64,000 nt of DNA from assembly GCA_945888375.1 (NCBI GenBank), contig CAMCZZ010000008.1, positions 61,224 through 125,223 on the forward strand. Direction: 5' to 3'. Positions 26,317 to 33,861 of the stretch are shown here, piece after piece. Made by a program: the position numbers and the translations under genes. The first letter of the stretch is position 1, and each line of letters begins with the position of its first letter. The stretch is from Akkermansia muciniphila. GTDB lineage: Bacteria; Verrucomicrobiota; Verrucomicrobiia; Opitutales; Opitutaceae. Under the pieces are notes generated by a model. The model saw only the letters and a list, made by a program, of their open reading frames with translations, had not been told where the DNA came from and searched no databases.

Positions 26317-27588
26317 ATGTCCAACCGTTTTTATGGCGCTTTTGATCAGGAAACCTGGGGCGGGGCACGCAAGCCCGACTATCGCTCGTGCTTCCAAGTC
26401 GACCGCGACCGCGTGATCCACGCCCATGCCTTCCGCAAGCTCCAGTCGAAGACGCAGGTGTTTCTCTCGGGTGAGTATGACTTTTATCGCACGCGTCTGA
26501 CCCACTCGATGGAAGTCGCGCAGATCGGCCGCTCCATCTGTGCCTGGTTGCTTTCGCGCGGCGAGCCGTTGGCGGCGGATTTTTTTATCGATGGTGATCT
26601 CGTGGAGGCGATTTGTTTGGCGCATGATCTTGGCCACCCTCCCTTTGGCCATTCCGGCGAGCGGACCTTGCAGGAGTTGATGAAGGCACATGGCGGCTTT
26701 GAGGGCAACGCCCAGACTCTGCATCTATTGACCGAGACGATGTATCAGAACGAGGCCGGTGTGCGCGGTATGCAGCCCAGTCGCGCGCTGCTCGACGGCG
26801 TGTTGAAATACAAAAAACTCTATCGCGAATACCCCGCGCCCCCGCGCAACCACTTCCTCTACGACCCGCAGGTGGTCTATCGTGATTTTGTCTTTGGCGG
26901 GGCGACGCCGGCCTCACTCGCCGGAGGCGAGGCGTTGAACCAGTTCAAGAGCGTCGAGTGCCAGATCATGGACTGGGCGGATGATGTGGCCTACTCGCTC
27001 AACGACATTGTTGACGGGGTGCGTGCGGGCTTTTTAACCATCGAGCGGATAGAGGCTTGGGCGGCGGAGGTCGGCATCGACGCCGAGCGTCAGCGGCATC
27101 TGGATGTGCTTTTTGGCGCGATCCGGAGTGATCGTCTGGAAGAGGTATTTTCCGAGAAAACGGGGCGGTTTATCACCGGTTGCCGGCTGCGCGACCGGGC
27201 GGCGGGCAATCCGATGGCCGCACGCACCAACCGCTACCGTTACGAGTTGGTGGTGGCGGCCGAGGCGGAGCGGGAGGCGGCGTTCTACAAGGGCATGGCC
27301 AACGATATCATTTTCGAGAGTCCGCAGCTCCAGCAGATGGAGCACAAGGCCCGCAAGGTTCTCTTTGATCTCTGGTCGGCGGCCTGGGGCAATTACGTCC
27401 AGCCGGGAGAACGCGTTATTCGCCTGCTGCCTCCCCGGGTGGGACGCTTGGTTGATGCCGAGGCGACGACGCCGGGCAAGGCGCGCCGCATCTGCGACTG
27501 GCTGGCCGGTCTGACCGACGGCATGATCGTGCGCACTTATCGGAGGCTGCACGACCCCGATTTCGGCTCGCTGCGGGATTTGTCTTAG
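26317..27588 (+). CDS. dgt: Deoxyguanosinetriphosphate triphosphohydrolase (HD domain)
   Basis: Hydrolyses dGTP to deoxyguanosine and triphosphate. The HD-domain metal ligands are seen in RTRLTHSMEV (His63) and LAHDLGHPPFGHSGE (His103, Asp104), with a further Asp in MDWADDVAYSLNDI. The start at 26317 yields 423 aa beginning MSNRFYGAFD. It is followed by rpmG after 80 bp. Some relatives use other dNTPs, so specificity for dGTP is inferred from family. Confidence 0.92.
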   Translation: MSNRFYGAFDQETWGGARKPDYRSCFQVDRDRVIHAHAFRKLQSKTQVFLSGEYDFYRTRLTHSMEVAQIGRSICAWLLSRGEPLAADFFIDGDLVEAICLAHDLGHPPFGHSGERTLQELMKAHGGFEGNAQTLHLLTETMYQNEAGVRGMQPSRALLDGVLKYKKLYREYPAPPRNHFLYDPQVVYRDFVFGGATPASLAGGEALNQFKSVECQIMDWADDVAYSLNDIVDGVRAGFLTIERIEAWAAEVGIDAERQRHLDVLFGAIRSDRLEEVFSEKTGRFITGCRLRDRAAGNPMAARTNRYRYELVVAAEAEREAAFYKGMANDIIFESPQLQQMEHKARKVLFDLWSAAWGNYVQPGERVIRLLPPRVGRLVDAEATTPGKARRICDWLAGLTDGMIVRTYRRLHDPDFGSLRDLS

Positions 27589-27668
27589 CCGGCCCCCGGC
27601 TGATTTAAAATCGGGGCTTGCACCGGGCGGGCTCGGACGTTGCGCTCTCACCTTTAACCAATTCTACC

Positions 27669-27836
27669 ATGGCCCAAGAACTCGTCACCCTTGAATGCAC
27701 CGAAGCCCGCAAAGAGGGTAAGCCCACCTCCCGCTATCTAACCTTCCGTAACAAGAAGACCGTCACCGAGCGCATCGAAAAGAAGAAGTATAACCCCTTC
27801 TTGAAGCGCCATACGGTCCACAAGGAAATCAAGTAA
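27669..27836 (+). CDS. rpmG: 50S ribosomal protein L33
   Basis: The 55-residue protein matches L33 along its whole length ([31 protein letters not shown]). It has a single cysteine (Cys10) and none of the two CxxC pairs of the zinc-binding form, so it is the zinc-independent type. It is followed by a strong terminator and therefore ends a transcription unit. No Shine-Dalgarno is seen upstream. Confidence 0.95.
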   Translation: MAQELVTLECTEARKEGKPTSRYLTFRNKKTVTERIEKKKYNPFLKRHTVHKEIK

Positions 27837-27876
27837 GCCAGCTTGCCGGCTACTCCAAGGCGCCGGTTGGTTTTTC

Positions 27877-27905
27877 GCACGAAGCGCTCTGCTTCGTGCT
27901 TTTTT
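27877..27905 (+). terminator. Rho-independent terminator after rpmG
   Basis: A perfect 9-bp stem GCACGAAGC / GCTTCGTGC with a 5-nt loop is followed by six T. It lies about 40 bp after the rpmG stop and is a textbook intrinsic terminator. Confidence 0.93.
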
Positions 27906-28037
27906 GTGTCTATAAATGGGGTTGCGGCGTGTGTTTTCCGGCTAGTTCGGGTTTCGGGCGTGGGGAGATGGCTTTTTAGGTTTCTGAAATTAAACTCGGA
28001 TGCTGCGATAATCACGGAATCCGGGTATTAGGTGAAT

Positions 28038-28182
28038 GTGCCGGGAGTTGGCACGAGGCTTCGGGCTTTATCCGGGCAACAAACTCATTCTGCGTGCAAA
28101 CCACAGGAGGAGAAGCCCGCTGGTCCAGCCCTGCCCCCAGCGGTCCGGACCGCTGAATTACCAGCAAGCGGGCTTGGTTTTT
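28038..28182 (+). promoter_or_regulatory. Candidate structured leader (riboswitch- or attenuator-like)
   Basis: The 392-bp gap between rpmG and the small membrane protein gene is otherwise empty. It holds a small hairpin (GTGCC / GGCAC, 28038-28054), the heptamer CGGGCTT at 28062-28068, its complement AAGCCCG at 28113-28119, an 18-bp perfect palindrome at 28138-28155, and a second CGGGCTT at 28169-28175 followed by GGTTTTTA. The complement can pair with either copy; pairing with the second makes a 9-bp terminator-like stem before the T-run. I do not recognise a known riboswitch class. Confidence 0.45.
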
Positions 28183-28228
28183 ATCGGCAGGGATTGAAAA
28201 GTGCGAAGGAAGCATCCGTTTTGGCGCC

Positions 28229-28585
28229 ATGGCCAAGGCACCTGTTAATGTCCGTGTTTACTATGTTCTGCCCTGCTGTCTGCTTCTGCTGAATCTGGTT
28301 AATGCGATGGTCGGGTATCAGGCGGGACGCTTTGAGGATCCTTGGGTGCGGACCCTGGTGGTGATGGGGTTGGTCCTGTTTGGTTCTTCGCTGGTGGCTT
28401 TCGTGGTGGCCCCCGGCCTGGAGTTTTTTATCCGCTGGTTGCACCGCACCAGCCGGGCTCAGGCGGGGGGGCTGGGCGAAGCCTTGTTTCTTATTATCTT
28501 AGGGGCCTTGGTGTTCTGGCTTTACTATCAATTGGTCAATCATGGCGTCGAGTCGCTCCTGCCTATGGACTGGCGACTGGTCTGA
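28229..28585 (+). CDS. Small three-helix membrane protein
   Basis: The 118-aa product has three hydrophobic segments: about residues 11-30, 42-67 and 85-103. There is no signal peptidase site, so it should stay in the inner membrane. No family was recognised. It lies 23 bp upstream of the antiporter gene on the same strand and downstream of the structured leader, so it is probably coexpressed with the antiporter and might be an accessory subunit; that role is inference. Confidence 0.7.
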   Translation: MAKAPVNVRVYYVLPCCLLLLNLVNAMVGYQAGRFEDPWVRTLVVMGLVLFGSSLVAFVVAPGLEFFIRWLHRTSRAQAGGLGEALFLIILGALVFWLYYQLVNHGVESLLPMDWRLV

Positions 28586-28608
28586 GTGCCGGTCAAACAC
28601 TCTGTAAC

Positions 28609-30954
28609 ATGCACGTATCCGCTTTTATCCAAGACCTGGCCGTCATTCTTGCGGCTGCCGCCGGCTTGGGCTGGTTATGCCAGCGGATCGGGTTGTCGGC
28701 GGTGGTGGGTTACCTCGTGGCGGGCATGGTGGTAGGGCCTTACACACCGCCGTTTTCGCTGGTGACGGACGAGGCGAGTATCGCGACTGCGGCGGAGGTG
28801 GGGCTGGTGTTTCTGATGTTTTCCATCGGCTTGCGTTTGAGCTTTCGTCGATTGCAAAGGCTTGGACTGGGTCTGGTGCTGGCGGTTTTTATAGGCGCGG
28901 TCCTGGTTTATTATGCCACGCGAGGACTCGGGGTGGTGGCCGGACTGGATGGCGGGCAGACCTTGTTTTTAGCGGCGATGTTGATGGTTTCATCCTCGGC
29001 TATTATCAGCAAGGTGTTGCATGAGACGGGAGCGGGGCACGAGCGGCATGGTCAACTGGCCATGGGCGTGGCGGTCCTGGAGGACGTGGTGGCGGTGGTG
29101 ATGCTCACGGTGCTCAACTCGATGGTCGCGCTCGGGGAGGGTGGCTCGGGCGGGGGTGGGTTGGCCGCGACGCTGGGTGGTTTTGGGGCCTTTGTTGTTT
29201 TTGCGGGTGTGCTCGGGCTGCTTTTGGTGCCGTGGCTCTTGCGGATGTTGAGCGTCAAGGCGGACGAGGAACTGCAAACCCTGGCGACTGCCGCGCTTCT
29301 TTTTGGGCTGGCGATCATCGCGCAACGCGCGGGCTACTCGCTCGCTTTGGGCGCTTTTCTGATTGGTTGCATCGTGGCGGAGACGCCGCACCGGCATTCG
29401 GTCGAGCGTATTTTCGAGGGAATGCGCGATGTTTTCAGTGCGGTTTTTTTCGTCGCGATCGGGTTGCAGATTGATGTGCGGGCGCTGGGTGAAGCTTGGT
29501 GGCTTGTTCTCGGGCTTGCCTTGTTTACGCTCATCGTGCGGGTCGGAGCGGTTTCAACGGGTTTGGTTTTAATCGGTCGTTCACACCGGGATGCACTGCG
29601 CGCCGGCTTGGTGGCGACGCCGATCGGGGAATTTTCCTTCATCATCGCCCAGCTGGGGGTCGCGGCGAAAATGGTGCCCACGGTTTTTTATCCGTTGGCG
29701 GTGGGCTTGTCGCTGGTGACTTCGCTCACGGCTCCATTCCTGACACGTAAGGCCGAGCCGCTGGCGGAGGGGTTGCTGCGTTGGCGTCCGCGTTGGCTGG
29801 TGGACGCGCTTGAATCTTATCAGGCGTGGCTGGAGCGTCTGGGCGAGAAGCAGGCGGGCAATAAGCTCTGGAAGCTCTGCCGCCGTCGCGTGATTCAGAT
29901 CGTGGTTGAGCTCTTGTTTGTAGCGGGGCTTCTGGCCAGTGCCGAGCAGATTCAACTCCTCATCACCCGCTGGTTCAACGGGCCCGGCTGGTTTTTTTGG
30001 GCCGGTTTGGTGGCCGTTGCACTGGTGCCTTTGTTCGCGGTGTGGCGTAATGTCTCGGTGCTCGCGCTTCTGGTGGCGGAATTCAGCACCCAGGGAATGG
30101 CGGCGGCGGCGCGTGACCGCTTGCGCGGCTTGATTGCGCTCGGGGTGCGGATCGTGGCGACGGTGGCGATGGTGACTTGGGTGGCGTCGTTCGCACCGGC
30201 GGGGACTTTGCGCTGGGCCCTGCCGGTCAGTGCTTTGATGGCATTGGCCGCCTTCGTTTGGCTTAGGCAGCGTATGATTTACTGGCATAGCGAGCTGGAG
30301 GTCGGGTTGCAGGATGTGTTGGGTGAGGCAGGCACTCCGCGCATGAGCTCTACCTCGGTGCCTTGGGGCGGACGCCAGCACGAGGAGTGGAATTTGAGTG
30401 TAGCCGATTGCGTGATCCCGGATCTGGCGGAGTGTTCGGGCCGGAGTCTGGCGGAGCTCGGTTTGCGCGCGCGTTATGGTTGCACCGTCGTGGGGGTGGA
30501 GCGGCAGGGTTGTATGATTTCTCTGCCCGGCCCGGGTGAGTCGCTTTTTCCTCGTGACAAGGTGCTTTTGCTTGGTGATCCCGAGCACATGATTGCGGCC
30601 AAGGCGGCGCTCGGTGCGGTGGCGGCCAAGGAGTCTTCGGAATTCGACGCGGTGGGGCTGGAGACTATCCTGGTGCCTGCCGGTAGCCGGGCGGCGGGCG
30701 CGACGCTGGCGGAGTTGTCGCCTTCGGCCGTGCATGGCGTGCAGTTGGCCGGCATCGGCCGCGGACCTATGCGTATTCTTAATCCGGGGCCGAGCGAGCG
30801 TTTGCAACCTGGCGACAAGGTGCTGGCTTTGGGCACCCCGGTGAAACTCCGCGCTTTCCGGGTATGGGTGCGCGATATCGTAGCCCGGGGCGGATCAAGC
30901 GGTGGCGGCGACGGGGACGGCCGGGCTGATGGTGAGGGCGATGGCCTCGCGTAG
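28609..30954 (+). CDS. CPA2 cation:proton antiporter with two TrkA-C domains
   Basis: Inner-membrane exchanger of 781 aa in the KefB/YbaL-like CPA2 group. The N-terminal half has about 12 membrane segments with GYLVAGMVVGPYTPPF, GLVFLMFSIGL and VLEDVVAVVML (the last carrying the acidic ion-site residues of the family). Further hydrophobic segments follow near 430-560. The C-terminus has two TrkA-C-type units (about 605-670 and 680-745) but no Rossmann-fold TrkA-N domain. The final 30 residues are a Gly/Asp run produced where the frame crosses the end of glnD, which overlaps by 60 bp. The ion (K+ or Na+) is not determinable. Confidence 0.88.
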   Translation: MHVSAFIQDLAVILAAAAGLGWLCQRIGLSAVVGYLVAGMVVGPYTPPFSLVTDEASIATAAEVGLVFLMFSIGLRLSFRRLQRLGLGLVLAVFIGAVLVYYATRGLGVVAGLDGGQTLFLAAMLMVSSSAIISKVLHETGAGHERHGQLAMGVAVLEDVVAVVMLTVLNSMVALGEGGSGGGGLAATLGGFGAFVVFAGVLGLLLVPWLLRMLSVKADEELQTLATAALLFGLAIIAQRAGYSLALGAFLIGCIVAETPHRHSVERIFEGMRDVFSAVFFVAIGLQIDVRALGEAWWLVLGLALFTLIVRVGAVSTGLVLIGRSHRDALRAGLVATPIGEFSFIIAQLGVAAKMVPTVFYPLAVGLSLVTSLTAPFLTRKAEPLAEGLLRWRPRWLVDALESYQAWLERLGEKQAGNKLWKLCRRRVIQIVVELLFVAGLLASAEQIQLLITRWFNGPGWFFWAGLVAVALVPLFAVWRNVSVLALLVAEFSTQGMAAAARDRLRGLIALGVRIVATVAMVTWVASFAPAGTLRWALPVSALMALAAFVWLRQRMIYWHSELEVGLQDVLGEAGTPRMSSTSVPWGGRQHEEWNLSVADCVIPDLAECSGRSLAELGLRARYGCTVVGVERQGCMISLPGPGESLFPRDKVLLLGDPEHMIAAKAALGAVAAKESSEFDAVGLETILVPAGSRAAGATLAELSPSAVHGVQLAGIGRGPMRILNPGPSERLQPGDKVLALGTPVKLRAFRVWVRDIVARGGSSGGGDGDGRADGEGDGLA

Positions 30955-33717
30955 GTGTTCGAGCCGAGCCGGCTCGATGGTCTCGGCCGGGCGGGCGTTT
31001 TCGATGTAAAAGTTATCGATGGCGACGTCCCGCTCGGTGCCTATGCGGGCGAAGGTGATGTCGAAACCGTGGTCGCTGATGAGTTTGGCTAGCTTGAAGA
31101 GCAGCCCGATCTCGTCTCGCGCCTGCACCTCCACGATGGTGCGTTGCATGGACAGTTCGTGGTAGACCTCCACGGTCGGGGGCAGATGGCCGAGCTCGAC
31201 GGGATTTTTATCGAAACCGAAGCGCGAGCCACGGACTTTTTTGGCCTGGGCGACAATGTCCGGGTAGAGGTCTTTGTTGGTGACAAGTGCTTCTTCCACG
31301 GTGCGGGCGAAGATCTCCTGCGCCTTGGCCGACTGGACGACGCCGCGCCCGGGCTCGACCACGTAAAACGTATCGATGGCGATGTGGTCGCTGCGGGAGA
31401 TGACCTTGGCGGAGAGGATCGAAAGGCCGGCGACGGAGAAGGCGCCGGCGAGTTTATAAAACAGGCCGGCGCGGTCCCAGGTAACGACGTTTACCACGGT
31501 CAGGGAACGGTTGAGGTCGTCGTGCCAGGCGATGACAGGCCGTAGGCTGCCGATCGCATCCGTCTGGTTTATGGAGGCGAGCAGTTGGTTCACCATCCGG
31601 ATGTGTTGCGCGATCTGGTCGGCGTCGGTGTGGATGAAGTAACGCTCGGGCAACAGTTGGAAGTGGGCGGTGATCTCGTCCGCGCTGATGCCGGGGATTT
31701 TTTTCGCGACGAGGTCCTGGTAGGTGGACTGCATGCGGGCGGTGTTTAGGTCGGCGATCTGAACGGCTCCGTGGGTCAGTTGTTCGAGGGTCGCTCGATA
31801 CAGTGTGCCGTGAAGGGTGTCTTTGTAGCTGTTCCACAGGCCGGCTGCGGTGCCGCGGGCATCGCAAAAGGTGTGGACGTAGAGATAGCGCAATTTATCG
31901 GCCTCGGGCACGAGTTCGGCAAAAGCGGCAGCGGAAGCGGGGTCATCAACATCCCGCTTCTGCCAAAATCGTGCCATGATCAGGTGCGATTTTATTACAA
32001 AAATCACAATTTCTTGCTCGGCATCGTTTATTTCCATGCGAGCCAGCAGCGGGCGGGCGATTTCCACGCCAAATTCTGCGTGCCCCTTGATGCCCTTGGC
32101 TTTGCCGATGTCGTGGAGCAGCAGAATGAGGTAGAGCAGGGTGGGGTTGGCGGTCTCGTGCAGGATTTCGCGGTATTTTTTTTCGAGCGTTTCGACCCCG
32201 GCGAAGATCAGGTCGAGTTCGCGGATGGCGTTCAGGGTGTGGATATCGGCGGTGTAGCGGTGGTAGAACTCGTGTTGCACGAGGCAGGTCAGGCCTTGGA
32301 ACTCGGGTATAAACCGGCCGAGCACGCCCAGTTCATGCATGAGCGCGAGGGTGGGGTGGACGGCGCCGGCGGTGTCGAGTATGGCCTTGAAGCTGATGTT
32401 GGCGTCGCGGTCGTCCGACACGCGGCGGGTAAGGAGGGGTAGCGATTCCCGGATGAGGGACTGCAGGGCGAAATCAGGTTGGGCGTTGAGCGACTGGGCG
32501 TGGCGGAAAACCCGCACCAAGCGGATCGGATCCTCCTTAAATACCAGCGGAGTCTCGGCCATGAGCTCCGTCCCGCGCAGGACGAAGCCGTCGATCCGTT
32601 TGGTTTTTATGAAGCGGTGCGAGCGGACCAGATCTCGGAACGAGATCTTTTTTTCCTCAGTGGCCTCTAGGGTCAGGGCAAGGCGGTTTTCGACCAGGCG
32701 GGAGGTGCGGTAGATCGTCTGGGCCGCGCGGTAGTAATCGTGCATGAACTGCTCGACGCGGCCCAGGATGTCTTGGTTGGCGTAGCCGATGCCGAGCGCG
32801 ATGCGCGGCTGGGCTTCAAGGTCGAGCAAATCAGTCGGCCTTTTGCTCTGGAAATGCAGCTCGTTGCGAACGCGCAGCAGGAACTCGTAGGCGCGGTGGA
32901 AGTCGCGCAGTTCGTTGCGCTTCAAGTAACCCTGCTCGACCAACTCATCCATGGAGCCGAGACCGAGTTTCACCCGGGCCATCCACAGGGTGTTCTGGTA
33001 ATCGCGCAGTCCGCCCACGCCGTTTTTTATATCCGGTTCCTGGAGGAAGACGGAGTCGCCGTATTTGGCCCGCCGGGTCGCCTGATCCTCGAGCCGGGAG
33101 CGAATGTAGCCCTTGGTGCCTTCCTGGGTGTAGTAGCTGCGATAAGCGGCGGCGAAGCCATCGAAGAGCGGCTGCGCGCCGGAGACCAGACGTGCTTCGA
33201 GCAGGGCGGTTTTGGTCTGGATATCCCGTTTGGCCTCCTCGAACACGTCTTCCACCGTGCGGGTGGAGTGCCCGACTTTAAGCCCGCAGTCCCACAGCAC
33301 GTAGAGCACTTCGTCGATCAGATGCTGCTGCAGAGGCTGGATGGAGGCCGGGCGGCTTTTTGAAGGAAAGAGGAACATGATGTCCACATCGCTCAGCGGG
33401 CTGAGCTCGCCGCGACCGTAGCCCCCGAGGGCGAGCAGGGCGCAGGCCGCGGGGAGTTTGCCATGCAGGCGCTCGAAGCTGGCGAGGGCATGCTTGAACA
33501 GGTGCGAGAGCATTACGTCCACCATCGCGGCCCGGGCCTGCGCAACCACCCCGCCCGATTCGCCGCCGTCGTGTCGCATGTGAATCATCGCACTTTCGAG
33601 CCGCAGGAAGGTCTTGCAGGCGGCGAGCCGGGCCGGCCGGGCTGCTTCCGGGGCAAAATCGAGGCGCTCAAGGGCGTGTTTCTGGATGCGGCCGTGAAAG
33701 GGGGAGTTGCTGGGCAT
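30895..33717 (-). CDS. glnD: PII uridylyltransferase / uridylyl-removing enzyme
   Basis: Nitrogen-status sensor that adds UMP to PII when glutamine is low and removes it when glutamine is high. The 940-aa protein has the nucleotidyltransferase motif GGYGRGELSPLSDVDI (Asp110, Asp112), an HD domain with LLHDIGKAKGIKGHAEFG for the removing activity, and two C-terminal ACT domains beginning DRAGLFYKLAG and DEIGLLFKLAK that bind glutamine. Neither glnB nor amtB is nearby. It is divergent from valS and its 3' end overlaps the antiporter gene by 60 bp. Confidence 0.96.
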   Translation of the reverse strand: MPSNSPFHGRIQKHALERLDFAPEAARPARLAACKTFLRLESAMIHMRHDGGESGGVVAQARAAMVDVMLSHLFKHALASFERLHGKLPAACALLALGGYGRGELSPLSDVDIMFLFPSKSRPASIQPLQQHLIDEVLYVLWDCGLKVGHSTRTVEDVFEEAKRDIQTKTALLEARLVSGAQPLFDGFAAAYRSYYTQEGTKGYIRSRLEDQATRRAKYGDSVFLQEPDIKNGVGGLRDYQNTLWMARVKLGLGSMDELVEQGYLKRNELRDFHRAYEFLLRVRNELHFQSKRPTDLLDLEAQPRIALGIGYANQDILGRVEQFMHDYYRAAQTIYRTSRLVENRLALTLEATEEKKISFRDLVRSHRFIKTKRIDGFVLRGTELMAETPLVFKEDPIRLVRVFRHAQSLNAQPDFALQSLIRESLPLLTRRVSDDRDANISFKAILDTAGAVHPTLALMHELGVLGRFIPEFQGLTCLVQHEFYHRYTADIHTLNAIRELDLIFAGVETLEKKYREILHETANPTLLYLILLLHDIGKAKGIKGHAEFGVEIARPLLARMEINDAEQEIVIFVIKSHLIMARFWQKRDVDDPASAAAFAELVPEADKLRYLYVHTFCDARGTAAGLWNSYKDTLHGTLYRATLEQLTHGAVQIADLNTARMQSTYQDLVAKKIPGISADEITAHFQLLPERYFIHTDADQIAQHIRMVNQLLASINQTDAIGSLRPVIAWHDDLNRSLTVVNVVTWDRAGLFYKLAGAFSVAGLSILSAKVISRSDHIAIDTFYVVEPGRGVVQSAKAQEIFARTVEEALVTNKDLYPDIVAQAKKVRGSRFGFDKNPVELGHLPPTVEVYHELSMQRTIVEVQARDEIGLLFKLAKLISDHGFDITFARIGTERDVAIDNFYIENARPAETIEPARLEHLREAIALTISPAVPVAATA

Positions 33718-33861
33718 GCGCTTTGGGACGGCGAAGACCTGAGCCGTTAAACGCTAAGCTGGGATTTATGCCGTTCCGTGCAATGCGGGAAACTCACGGC
33801 CGGAATCGGCGCCTGGGCTTGCTTCGCGTCGACGCTGCCGGTTGGCTTTCACCTTACGCCC

